DNA of 64,000 bases from Micromonospora alfalfae (GTDB taxonomy: Bacteria > Actinomycetota > Actinomycetes > Mycobacteriales > Micromonosporaceae): NCBI RefSeq assembly GCF_022230925.1, contig NZ_JAKKFH010000062.1, positions 310,001 through 374,000 on the forward strand, in the 5' to 3' direction. The notes below the pieces were generated by a model that did no database searches, had not been told where the DNA came from, and saw nothing but the letters and a program-made list of their open reading frames with translations. Positions 24,971-33,118 of the stretch are shown here, piece by piece (the stretch's first letter is position 1; every line of letters starts with the position of its first letter). Position numbers and translations under genes: made by a program.

Positions 24971-25750
24971 TCAGATCTCGTCGAGCAGGTCAGCGACCGA
25001 GTTGATGATCCGCGACGGGCGGTACGGGTAGCGCTCCGCCTCGGTGCGGCTGCTGATCCCGGTGAGCACCAGGATGGTCTCCAGCCCAGCCTCCAGACCG
25101 CACAGGATGTCGGTGTCCATCCGGTCACCGATCATCGCGGTGCTCTCCGAGTGCGCGTTGATGGTGTTCAGCGCCGAGCGCATCATCATCGGGTTGGGTT
25201 TGCCCACGAAGTACGGCTCGACCCCGGTCGCCTTGGAGATCATGGCGGCGACCGAGCCGGCGGCGGGTAGCGCGCCTTCCACGGACGGGCCGGTCACGTC
25301 GGGGTTGGTGCAGATGAACCGGGCGCCATCGTTGATCAGGCGGACGGCCTTGGTGATCGCCTCGAAGCTGTACGTGCGGGTCTCGCCGAGCACCACGTAG
25401 TCGGGGGCGAAGTCGGTCAGCACGTAGCCGACGGCGTGCAGCGCCGTGGTCAGCCCCGCCTCACCGATGACGTACGCGGTGCCACCCGGTCGCTGGTCGG
25501 CGAGGAACTGGCCGGTGGCCAGGGCTGAGGACCAGATCGACTCCTCCGGCACGTCCAGCCCCATCCGGCTGAGCCGGGCCGTCAGGTCCCGCGGGGTGTA
25601 GATCGAGTTGTTGGTCAGCACCAGGAACGGCTTGCCGGAGGCGCGCATCCGGTTGATGAACTCCGGCGCGCCGGGCACCGGCTGGCCCTCGTGCACCAGC
25701 ACGCCGTCCATGTCGGTCAGCCAACTCTGCACGGGCTTACGGTCATGCAT
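24971..25750 (-). CDS. HAD-IIA (NagD-like) phosphatase
   Basis: 259 residues. DxD nucleophile motif in SWLTDMDGVLVHEG (near residue 13), motif II in VLTNNS, and motifs III/IV in FVGKPNP and MIGDRMDTDI, with a type IIA cap between. Members dephosphorylate small phosphorylated metabolites (sugar or nucleotide phosphates). The start lies 15 bases after the ferrochelatase stop, so it is the last gene of the fabG-inhA-cpfC group on the minus strand. Confidence 0.92.
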   Translation of the reverse strand: MHDRKPVQSWLTDMDGVLVHEGQPVPGAPEFINRMRASGKPFLVLTNNSIYTPRDLTARLSRMGLDVPEESIWSSALATGQFLADQRPGGTAYVIGEAGLTTALHAVGYVLTDFAPDYVVLGETRTYSFEAITKAVRLINDGARFICTNPDVTGPSVEGALPAAGSVAAMISKATGVEPYFVGKPNPMMMRSALNTINAHSESTAMIGDRMDTDILCGLEAGLETILVLTGISSRTEAERYPYRPSRIINSVADLLDEI

Positions 25751-25765
25751 GATGATCCTCAGAGG

Positions 25766-26794
25766 TCAGGGGCGACGGGTCGGCACGCAACAGACGGTGG
25801 GGCAGGTGTCCCACATGGGCAGCTCGCCCAGGCGGCGGCGCAGCTGCGCGCCGTCCGGGTCGGTCCGCTCGGTGACCAGCTCACGCACCATGGTCACGAA
25901 ACGCGGGTCGGTGCCCGGCGTACCGGCCCGGACGAAGTCCAGGCCGAGCTGCTTCGCCGTCTCCAGCGCTTCGGTGTCCAGGTCCCACACGACCTCCAGG
26001 TGATCGGAGACGAACCCGATCGGGCTGACCACCACGCCGGTGGTGCCGCCGTGCGCGAGGGCGGCCAGGTGGTCGTTGATGTCCGGTTCCAGCCACGGCA
26101 CCTGCGGCGGGCCGGAGCGGCTCTGCCAGACCAGGTCGTACCCCAGGTCGGGTGCGGCGGCAGCGGCGACGAGCCGGGCGGTCTCGTGCAGCTGCGCCTC
26201 GTACCGGCCGCCGTGCGGGCCGGCGTTGGCAGCCATCGAGTTGGGGATGGAGTGGGCGGTGAAGACCAGCCGGGTGGTGTCCCGCTTCGCCGGGTCGAGC
26301 TGGTCCAGCGCCGCCCGGACCGCGTCGACGTGCGGCTCGACGAAGCCGGGGTGGTCCCAGAACTGACGCAGCTTTTCGATCACCGGGGCGTCCGGGCCGA
26401 CGGCGGCACGGGCGGCGGCGATGTCCTCCTGGTACTGCCGGCAGGACGAGTAGCCGCCGTAGGCGCTGGTGACGAAGGCCAACGCCCGGGTGATCCCGTC
26501 GTCGCGCATCTGGGTCACGGTGTCGGCGAGCATCGGGTCCCAGTTGCGGTTGCCCCAGTAGATGGGCAGGTCGAGACCGTGCGCGGCGAAGTCGGCGCGG
26601 ACGGCGGACAGCAGGTCCCGGCACTGCTGGTTGATCGGGGACACCCCACCGAAGTGCTGGTAGTGCTCGGCGACCTCGACCAGTCGTTCGGGGGGCACAC
26701 CCCGACCCCGGGTCACGTTCTGCAGAAACGGCATCACGTCCTCGGGCCGTTCGGGCCCGCCGAAGGACACCAGCACCAGCGCGTCGTACGACAT
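25766..26794 (-). CDS. cpfC: Ferrochelatase, coproporphyrin-type (actinobacterial, 2Fe-2S)
   Basis: 342 residues from ATG 26794. It inserts iron into the haem precursor porphyrin; actinobacterial enzymes are taken to use coproporphyrin III. The catalytic His lies in FTAHSIPNSM, and the C-terminal Cys set DTCPTVCC plus SSCRQYQED in the body matches the cluster ligands of actinobacterial ferrochelatases. The order fabG-inhA-ferrochelatase is the one known from mycobacteria (there named hemZ). Located 100 bases behind inhA. Confidence 0.95.
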   Translation of the reverse strand: MSYDALVLVSFGGPERPEDVMPFLQNVTRGRGVPPERLVEVAEHYQHFGGVSPINQQCRDLLSAVRADFAAHGLDLPIYWGNRNWDPMLADTVTQMRDDGITRALAFVTSAYGGYSSCRQYQEDIAAARAAVGPDAPVIEKLRQFWDHPGFVEPHVDAVRAALDQLDPAKRDTTRLVFTAHSIPNSMAANAGPHGGRYEAQLHETARLVAAAAAPDLGYDLVWQSRSGPPQVPWLEPDINDHLAALAHGGTTGVVVSPIGFVSDHLEVVWDLDTEALETAKQLGLDFVRAGTPGTDPRFVTMVRELVTERTDPDGAQLRRRLGELPMWDTCPTVCCVPTRRP

Positions 26795-26894
26795 GGGGTC
26801 ATTCTCGCCCCTCGGCCGGGACGTCCCGGCGACGCCCCCTGGTCCGGACGCGTAGATCACGCGGACGGTGACCAGGGAGCGTCACGGTGCGGCG

Positions 26895-27662
26895 TCAGGA
26901 ACCGATGGCGTGGTAGCCGCCGTCGACGTGGACGATCTCGCCGGTGGTGGCCGGGAACCAGTCGGAGAGCAGCGCCAGGCAGGCCCGCGCGGCGGGCTCC
27001 TGGTCGGTGAGGCTCCAGCCCAGCGGGGCGCGCTGAGCCCAGGCTTCCTCGAACTGGTCGAAGCCGGGGATCGACTTCGCGGCGATGGTGCGCAGCGGCC
27101 CGGCGGCGACCAGGTTGCTGCGGATGCCCTGCTTGCCCAGGTGCAGCGCCAGGTAGCGGGACGCGGACTCCAGGCCGGCCTTGGCCACGCCCATCCAGTC
27201 GTAGACCGGCCACGCCTTCGTCGCGTCGAAGGTCAGGCCGACGACCGCGCCGCCGGGCGACATCAGCGGCAGCGCCGCCATCGCCAGGGACTTGTACGAG
27301 AAGGTGGACACGTGCAGGGCGGTCGCCACGTCCTCCCAGGGCGCGTCGAGGAAACCGCCGCCGAGGCAGCTCTGCGGGGCGAAGCCGATCGAGTGCACGA
27401 CACCGTCGAGGCCGTCGACGTGTTCGCGGACCCGGTCGGCGAGGCCGGCCAGGTGTTCGGTGTTGGTAACGTCCACCTCGATGACCGGCGCCGGCTCGGG
27501 CAGCCGCTTGGCGATCCGCTCGACCAGGGAGAGCCGGCCGTAGCCGGTGAGCACGACCTGCGCGCCGTTCTCCTGAGCGAGCTTCGCCACCGAGAAGGCG
27601 ATCGAGGCGTCGGTGATGACACCGGTGACGAGCAGTCGCTTACCGGCGAGCAGTCCGGACAT
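26895..27662 (-). CDS. inhA: Enoyl-[acyl-carrier-protein] reductase (InhA/FabI type)
   Basis: 255 residues, NADH-dependent reductase of the FAS-II cycle. Cofactor loop GVITDASIAFSVAK, active-site motif YDWMGVAKAGLESASRYLAL (Tyr-x6-Lys), and the substrate loop from RTIAAKSIPGF on follow mycobacterial InhA, the isoniazid target. It sits 27 bases downstream of fabG and is very probably co-transcribed. Micromonosporaceae lack mycolic acids, so its role here is in ordinary fatty acid elongation. Confidence 0.95.
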   Translation of the reverse strand: MSGLLAGKRLLVTGVITDASIAFSVAKLAQENGAQVVLTGYGRLSLVERIAKRLPEPAPVIEVDVTNTEHLAGLADRVREHVDGLDGVVHSIGFAPQSCLGGGFLDAPWEDVATALHVSTFSYKSLAMAALPLMSPGGAVVGLTFDATKAWPVYDWMGVAKAGLESASRYLALHLGKQGIRSNLVAAGPLRTIAAKSIPGFDQFEEAWAQRAPLGWSLTDQEPAARACLALLSDWFPATTGEIVHVDGGYHAIGS

Positions 27663-27689
27663 CGCTGATTTCCTCCGTAGTCAAAAGGG

Positions 27690-28445
27690 TTAGTGGCCCA
27701 TGCCGAGGCCGCCGTCGACCGGGATGACGGCGCCGGAGACGTACCCGGCGCTGTCGGAGGCCAGCCAGGTGACCACGGCGGCGACCTCGTCCGGGCTGGC
27801 CATGCGGCCGGCCGGGATGGACTTGAGGATCTCCGCCTTGCGGTCGCCGGAGAGGCCGGCGGTCATGTCGGTGTCGATGAAGCCGGGTGCCACCACGTTC
27901 GCGGTGATGTTGCGGCTGCCCAGCTCTCGGGTGATCGAGCGGGCGACGCCGACGAGGCCAGCCTTGCTGGCGGCGTAGTTGACCTGCCCGGCGCCGCCGG
28001 CGAGGCCGACCACCGAGGAGATGAAGATCATGCGGCCCCACTTGGCGCGGAGCATCTTGCCGGAGGCCCGCTTCGCGACCCGGAACGCGCCGGTGAGGTT
28101 GGTGTCCACCACGTCGGTGAACTGCTCCTCGGACATCCGCAGCAGCAGCGTGTCGGCGGTCATGCCGGCGTTGGCGACCAGCACCTCGACCGGCCCCAGC
28201 TCGGCCTCGACGGCGGCGAACGCGGCGTCGATCGAGGCGGCGTCGGTGACGTCGGCGCGGACGCCGAACAGGCTGCCCTGATGGCCGGCTCCGCCTGCGC
28301 CCAACCCCGGCTCGGCTGCACCGGCGCCGGGCACTCCCCCACCCCGGTGGGTGACCGCCACCCGGTCGCCCTGCTTGGCGAAGGCCTGCGCGATGGCCAG
28401 GCCGATTCCCCGGTTGCCCCCGGTCACCAGCACGGTACGGGCCAC
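27690..28445 (-). CDS. fabG: 3-oxoacyl-[acyl-carrier-protein] reductase (FabG/MabA)
   Basis: 251 residues from GTG 28445, which has AAGGGGGAA upstream. Cofactor motif TGGNRGIGLAIA, catalytic Ser in FISSVVG, and Tyr/Lys in YAASKAG are intact. A Gly/Ala-rich insertion of about 20 residues (RGGGVPGAGAAEPGLGAG and following) interrupts the loop after the second beta strand, where other MabA-like enzymes have a short turn. First gene of fabG-inhA-cpfC-HAD; a TTACC-GGCA-GGTAA palindrome is upstream. Confidence 0.95.
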   Translation of the reverse strand: MARTVLVTGGNRGIGLAIAQAFAKQGDRVAVTHRGGGVPGAGAAEPGLGAGGAGHQGSLFGVRADVTDAASIDAAFAAVEAELGPVEVLVANAGMTADTLLLRMSEEQFTDVVDTNLTGAFRVAKRASGKMLRAKWGRMIFISSVVGLAGGAGQVNYAASKAGLVGVARSITRELGSRNITANVVAPGFIDTDMTAGLSGDRKAEILKSIPAGRMASPDEVAAVVTWLASDSAGYVSGAVIPVDGGLGMGH

Positions 28446-28490
28446 TGTTCCCCCTTGCGAATGGTCAGCACGGACGCGTCGGAGCCTAGG

Positions 28491-28510
28491 CGTTACCGGC
28501 AGGTAAGCGC
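28491..28510. promoter_or_regulatory. Palindrome upstream of fabG
   Basis: TTACC-GGCA-GGTAA (28493-28506) inside GCGTTACCGGCAGGTAAGCGC, about 48 bases before the fabG start and in the gap shared with a divergent sensor-kinase gene. Symmetric and well placed for an operator; no known regulator consensus is claimed. Confidence 0.4.
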
Positions 28511-28600
28511 TAACGGGAGTCGCGTCACACTGGGGTACGACACGGGGATCAACCCCTGGTGGCACGCCTCGTGGCGGGGTCGGCCCGTAGCCTCCGGGTG

Positions 28601-29830
28601 GTGAACCGGCATCCGATCGTGGTGGCCCTGCGGGCTCTGCGGCAGACAGTGCTCGGCCCGGACGCCCGGCCCGAACGGCCGTTGCTGGCCCGTTGGCCCG
28701 GGCCGGCCCGCTACGCAGCGCCGGTCGGTCTGCTCGCCGCGCTCGGCCTCTTCCTGATCACGTTGACGGTGGAGAGCGACTGGGGCCTGCCGCCGCCGAT
28801 CGCGCTCCTGTTCGCGGCGATGACGGTGGCGCCGCTGCTGGCGCTGCCCCGGCGTCCGCTGCTGGCCTGGCGGCTGACGGTGCTGGCCCTGCTGGTCTGC
28901 ACCTTCAACGCCCCGGCCGACCAGGCCTGGCCGTGGACCCCGCCGCTGGCGCTCGGGTCGATCGCTGTGGTGGCGGTGGTCTTCGCACGGGTCGACCGGC
29001 CGGTGCTGGCCTGGGTGGTGGCGATCAGCACGGTGCCGGTGCTCACCCTGGTCCATCCCGACAACCGGGTCCCCGTCCTGCTGCTGCTCGGCGCGCTGGC
29101 GATCGTGGGCGACCTGATCCGCCGCAACCGACTGTCCCGGCACGCGCTGGCGGCGCAGGCCGAGCTGAGCGAACGGGAGCAGGAGCGCCGCGCGGTGCTG
29201 GAGGAACGCACCCGGATCGCCCGGGAGCTGCACGACGTGGTGGCCCACCACATGTCGTTGATCGCGGTGCAGGCGGAGACCGCCCCGTACCGGCTGACGG
29301 ACGTGCCGGCCCCGGCAGCCGCGGAGTTCGTCGCCATCGCCGCGTCGGCCCGTGACGCGCTGACCGACATGCGGCGGCTGTTGGGGGTGTTGCGCAGCGA
29401 GACGACCGGACCGCAGACCGCACCGCAGCCGGACCTCACCGACCTGGGCGCGATGGTGGACGCGGCACGCCGGGCCGGGCTGCCGGTGACACTGGACGCC
29501 CAGCCGGTGGACGACGACCGGGTGCCCGCGCCGGTCGGGCTGGCCGCGTACCGCATCGTCCAGGAGGGCCTGGCCAACGCGGCCCGCCACGCGGCCGGCG
29601 CCGCGGTGCGGGTCACCGTCCGCGCCGGTCAATCCGGTCTGGGGGTACGCGTCGAAAACTCCCCGGCCGACGCCCGACCGACAGCCGACGGCGGCTCCGG
29701 GCACGGGCTGACCGGCATGCGGGAGCGGGCCACCTCGCTGGGCGGTACGTTCACCGCCGGGCCGCTGCCCGACGGGGGTTACGCGGTGGCGGCCGAGTTG
29801 CCGTACGACGTGGAGGGCGGGGACCGATGA
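28601..29830 (+). CDS. Two-component sensor histidine kinase (HisKA_3 type)
   Basis: 409 residues if GTG 28601 is the start (an in-frame start at 28559 is also possible; ribosome site evidence is poor). About five or six membrane helices in the first half, then ARELHDVVAHHMSLIAVQAE (His near 211) and an ATPase domain with NAARHAAG and GHGLTGMRERA. The N-terminal membrane part has no separate sensor domain. ATGA overlap with the response regulator. Divergent from fabG. Confidence 0.92.
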   Translation: MNRHPIVVALRALRQTVLGPDARPERPLLARWPGPARYAAPVGLLAALGLFLITLTVESDWGLPPPIALLFAAMTVAPLLALPRRPLLAWRLTVLALLVCTFNAPADQAWPWTPPLALGSIAVVAVVFARVDRPVLAWVVAISTVPVLTLVHPDNRVPVLLLLGALAIVGDLIRRNRLSRHALAAQAELSEREQERRAVLEERTRIARELHDVVAHHMSLIAVQAETAPYRLTDVPAPAAAEFVAIAASARDALTDMRRLLGVLRSETTGPQTAPQPDLTDLGAMVDAARRAGLPVTLDAQPVDDDRVPAPVGLAAYRIVQEGLANAARHAAGAAVRVTVRAGQSGLGVRVENSPADARPTADGGSGHGLTGMRERATSLGGTFTAGPLPDGGYAVAAELPYDVEGGDR

Positions 29831-30489
29831 TCCGGGTGCTGATCGCCGACGACCAGGCGATGGTCCGGCAGGGTTTCGGCGCGCTGCTCGCCGCCCAACC
29901 GGACCTGCTGGTCGTGGGGGACGCCGCCGACGGCGCGCAGGCGGTGGCCGCCGCCCGCCACCTCGACCCGGACGTGGTGCTGATGGACGTGCGGATGCCG
30001 GTCATGGACGGGCTGGAGGCCACCCGCAAGCTGCTCGGTGACCGGTCGACGCAGCGACCCCGGGTGCTCATCCTCACCACCTTCGACCTTGACGACTACG
30101 TGTACGAGGCGCTGCGCGCCGGGGCCAGCGGGTTCCTGCTCAAGGACGCCCCGGCGGCCGACCTGGTGCAGGCGGTGCGGGTGGTGGCAGCCGGCGACGC
30201 GCTGCTCGCCCCGGGGGTGACCCGCCGGTTGATCGCCGAGTTCGCGGCCCGCCCGGACCGCCGCCGCCCCCGCCCCACCGACCTGGCCGGGCTCACGCCC
30301 CGCGAGACCGAGGTGCTGCGGTTGATCGCCCGGGGCCGCAACAACGCGGAGATCGCGGGTGACCTGGTGGTGGCCGAGCAGACGGTGAAGACGCACGTCG
30401 GGCGGATCCTGGCCAAGCTGGGGCTGCGCGACCGGGCCCAGGCAGTGGTGCTGGCGTACGAGACGGGTCTGGTGACCGCCGGCGAGTAG
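29827..30489 (+). CDS. NarL/FixJ-type response regulator
   Basis: 220 residues: MIRVLIADDQAMVRQGFGAL, phosphoacceptor Asp in DVVLMDVRMPVMD, Lys in FLLKDAP, and a LuxR-type helix-turn-helix (LTPRETEVLRLIARGRNNAE). Close in architecture to the regulator at 7504-8169, as its partner kinase is to the kinase at 8166-9464. Coupled to its kinase by ATGA overlap. Targets are unknown, although the pair is adjacent to fabG-inhA. Confidence 0.95.
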   Translation: MIRVLIADDQAMVRQGFGALLAAQPDLLVVGDAADGAQAVAAARHLDPDVVLMDVRMPVMDGLEATRKLLGDRSTQRPRVLILTTFDLDDYVYEALRAGASGFLLKDAPAADLVQAVRVVAAGDALLAPGVTRRLIAEFAARPDRRRPRPTDLAGLTPRETEVLRLIARGRNNAEIAGDLVVAEQTVKTHVGRILAKLGLRDRAQAVVLAYETGLVTAGE

Positions 30490-30588
30490 CCCTGTGGAGC
30501 CAGCCCGGGAACGGCTCTGCGGGACGACGACCGGGCCCCGCCCCTGGGCGCACTCTCCCTTCGGACGACATTCCGGAGGGAGAACGTG

Positions 30589-31488
30589 ATGCGACGACGA
30601 GGTGCCAGCGGGGTGGCGATGGCCGCGCTGCTCGGCGTGAACCTGGTCCTGCCGACCCGACCCGAGCCGGCCACGGCGGTGGGGTTCGTCGAGGCGTACC
30701 CGGTGACGGCGGCGGCGATGCGCGCGGCCGGCCCTCCGTACGCGGACTGGGCTGCCGACGGACGCCGGTTCCTGCTGTTCGACGAGCGCGGTGACGGTCG
30801 CGCGGTCGAGGTGTTCGGCGACCTCGCCGACGCGGACCGGATCGCGGTGCTGGTGCCGGGGGTCGGCAGCACCCTCGCCGACTTCGACACCGGGTTGGGC
30901 GGGGTGGCCCGGCGGGCGCCGGCGGTGCAGGCCGGGCAGCTCTACCGGGAGCTGCGGGCGACCGACCCGACGGCGCGGGTAGCGGTGCTGGCCTGGCTCG
31001 GCTACGACCCGCCCGACGGGGTGTTGACCGCCGCCGGTGGCGTCAGCGCGCGGCGCGGCGCGGCCGGGTTGGCCGCACTGCTGCGGGAACTGGCCGGGCG
31101 GCGTCCGGCGGCGACGATCACGCTGGTCGGGCACAGCTACGGGGCGCTGGTGGTGGCGCTGGCGGCGGCGGACGCCCCGGCCCAGGTCACCGACGTGGTC
31201 AGCCTCGGCGGTGTCGGCGCTGGGGTGCAGCGCGCCGACGACCTGCCCGGCGGGCGGCGGTTCTGGGCGGCTGAGGCGCCGACCGACTGGATCCGTCGGG
31301 TACCGCCGGTGCGCCTGCCCGGCCTGGGTTTCGGCCGGCGACCCGGCGACCCGGCGTTCGGTGCCCGACCCCTGCCGGTGGGTGGGGTGGCGGGGCACGA
31401 CGGCTACCTCGCGTCGGGCAGCGCCGCGCTGGGCGCGGTGGCGGCGGTAGTGCTGGGCGACGTCGACCGGATCGGGGACGCCCGGTGA
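30589..31488 (+). CDS. Secreted alpha/beta hydrolase (DUF1023-like)
   Basis: 299 residues. A signal-like N-terminus (GVAMAALLGVNLVLP) precedes a DUF1023-type hydrolase domain with the nucleophile elbow GHSYG (near 182), an acidic residue in PGVGSTLADFD, and the likely catalytic His in VAGHDGYLA near the end. ATG 30589 is preferred to GTG 30586 because GGAGGG lies eight bases before it. GTGA overlap with the acyltransferase gene shows translational coupling. The substrate is unknown. Confidence 0.88.
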   Translation: MRRRGASGVAMAALLGVNLVLPTRPEPATAVGFVEAYPVTAAAMRAAGPPYADWAADGRRFLLFDERGDGRAVEVFGDLADADRIAVLVPGVGSTLADFDTGLGGVARRAPAVQAGQLYRELRATDPTARVAVLAWLGYDPPDGVLTAAGGVSARRGAAGLAALLRELAGRRPAATITLVGHSYGALVVALAAADAPAQVTDVVSLGGVGAGVQRADDLPGGRRFWAAEAPTDWIRRVPPVRLPGLGFGRRPGDPAFGARPLPVGGVAGHDGYLASGSAALGAVAAVVLGDVDRIGDAR

Positions 31489-32750
31489 GGCGGGACCGTG
31501 CCGTCGACGCGCTGCGGGCGTACGCCATCGGCGGGGTGGTGCTCGGGCACTGGCTGGTCACCGGTCTGGTGCTTGGCGGCGACGGCGGGCTGCACCAGGC
31601 CAGTCCGCTGACCGCCCTGCCCGACCTGGCCCCGGCGACCTGGGTGTTGCAGACGCTCGGGTTGTTCTTCTTCACCGCCGGGTTCGGCTCGACCCGGTCG
31701 CTTGCCCGCCACCCGGGCGGCGCGGGTGGTTGGCTGGCGGGGCGGCTGCGCGGGCTGCTGCTGCCCACTGTGGCGCTGCTCGGTGTGGGTGCCGCGGTGC
31801 TGCTCGCCGCCACCGTGGTCGGCACCTCGGACGACACGCTCGCCGTCGCGCTGCGGCTGGCGGTCAGCCCGCTGTGGTTCCTGTTACCGCTGGTGATCCT
31901 GGTCGCGGTGACCGGCCCGCTGCGCGTCGCCGTACGCCGGTGGGGGGTGGCTCGGTGCGGGGCACCGGCGGTGGCCGTGGTGGCTGCTGTCGACCTGGCC
32001 GTCCGGCTGCTGCCGGCCGGCGCCGACCTGCCCCCGGTCACCGTGCTGGCGGCCTGGTCGGTGCCGTACCTGCTGGGTGTGGCGCACGCCGACGGGCGGC
32101 TGGACGGCCGGCGGGCGGGCGGCACGTTGGCGGCCGGTGGGGCGGTCGCGCTGGCGGCGCTGCTGGCGCTGGGCTACCCGGTGAGCGCTGTCGGCGTGCC
32201 CGGGGCCGGGGTGTCCAACCTGAACCCGCCGTCGCTGCTGGTCGTGGCGCTGGCGGTGACCCAGGTCGGGCTGGGGCTGTTGGCCCGGCCGGCGCTGCAC
32301 CGGCTGCTGACCCGGCCGCTGCCGGGCCGGGCGGTGACCGAGGTGAACCGGTCCGCGGTCCGGATCTACCTGTGGCACCAGCCGGTACTGGTGGCGGTGA
32401 CCGCGCTCACCGCGCGCGGCGGGCTGGCGGTGCCCGGTCTGCACACCGCCCCGGACGGCCCGGGGTGGGTGCTGGCGCGCTGCTGCTGGCTGCCGTTGCT
32501 CGCCGTGGTGCTGGTCACTGTGGTGCGGGTGGGGCGGCCGAGATCGCGCCACCGAGGCGTACGCGCTGGTGGCGAGCGGCGTCGCCAACCGGGCGGTGGA
32601 GGGGCCGCCGGCCGGTCGGCCGAGTGCGTTCCGTCGGTACCGCAGGTGTACGATCATCGACGTTCCGGCCCGCCCGACTTGCAGGAGGTGATCGCTGTGC
32701 GAGATAGCGATCCTCCCAGTCGTGGCCGGGCCGATGGTCAGCCCCGCTGA
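31485..32750 (+). CDS. Membrane acyltransferase-like protein (type 3 family)
   Basis: 421 residues as annotated by the open frame. The first 345 residues have ten or so membrane helices and the family start RRDRAVDALRAYAIGGVVLG-H, with the catalytic-type His after LG and YLWHQPVL later. This fits acyltransferase-3-like O-acetylation of envelope glycans or natural products. The last 70 residues after VVRVGRPRSRHRG are Arg/Gly-rich and look like frame read-through; a hairpin with an ideal ribosome site lies in this tail. Start GTG overlaps the hydrolase stop. Confidence 0.82.
   Translation: MRRDRAVDALRAYAIGGVVLGHWLVTGLVLGGDGGLHQASPLTALPDLAPATWVLQTLGLFFFTAGFGSTRSLARHPGGAGGWLAGRLRGLLLPTVALLGVGAAVLLAATVVGTSDDTLAVALRLAVSPLWFLLPLVILVAVTGPLRVAVRRWGVARCGAPAVAVVAAVDLAVRLLPAGADLPPVTVLAAWSVPYLLGVAHADGRLDGRRAGGTLAAGGAVALAALLALGYPVSAVGVPGAGVSNLNPPSLLVVALAVTQVGLGLLARPALHRLLTRPLPGRAVTEVNRSAVRIYLWHQPVLVAVTALTARGGLAVPGLHTAPDGPGWVLARCCWLPLLAVVLVTVVRVGRPRSRHRGVRAGGERRRQPGGGGAAGRSAECVPSVPQVYDHRRSGPPDLQEVIAVRDSDPPSRGRADGQPR
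32684..32716 (+). promoter_or_regulatory. Hairpin burying a perfect Shine-Dalgarno sequence
   Basis: AGGAGGTGATC (32683-32693) is fully complementary to the 16S rRNA 3' end and sits eight bases before GTG 32697. GGAGG-TG-ATCGCT pairs with AGCGAT-CCTCC across a nine-base loop containing that GTG, so the ribosome site can be hidden. The GTG opens 17 codons in the same frame as the acyltransferase tail. It could be a translational switch, a leader peptide or a terminator. Confidence 0.5.
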
Positions 32751-32941
32751 GCCACGACTCAGTCTGGTGAGCTGACCCCGCTCCGCTCCCCACCACGTCG
32801 GCAACCGCCGAGGTGAGTGTGCCGCGCCGCCCGATCCCGGGCGGTCGCCGGGAGCCGCCCGGTCACGACTTCGTGTGCGCGTCCCCACCCCCTGCGGTCC
32901 GCCCCCGCACGCGGACCGTCCAGCCGCCACCCGGAGCCGTC

Positions 32942-33028
32942 ATGAGCCGTTACGTCGCCCCGCTGGGCTTCACCCTCGCCGCCGTCTGGGTGGCCATCGT
33001 CTTCGTGCTCGCCGGTGGCGGTCACTGA
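32942..33028 (+). CDS. 28-residue membrane microprotein
   Basis: SRYVAPLGFTLAAVWVAIVF then VLAGGGH: one short N-terminal stretch and a single hydrophobic helix, ending GGGH. GGAG lies eight bases before the ATG. It sits between the acyltransferase end and the convergent VWA gene in the otherwise empty stretch 32751-33118. Small single-helix proteins often modulate membrane enzymes, but nothing here shows a partner. Codon usage is consistent with a gene. Confidence 0.5.
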   Translation: MSRYVAPLGFTLAAVWVAIVFVLAGGGH

Positions 33029-33118
33029 CCGCTCCGGATCGGCAGTGTCGCTGACCGCTGGCCGGCGCTGCCCCGTGCTGGTGCCGGCGGCGGTCCCTGA
33101 CCGCCGCCGGCGCACCGG

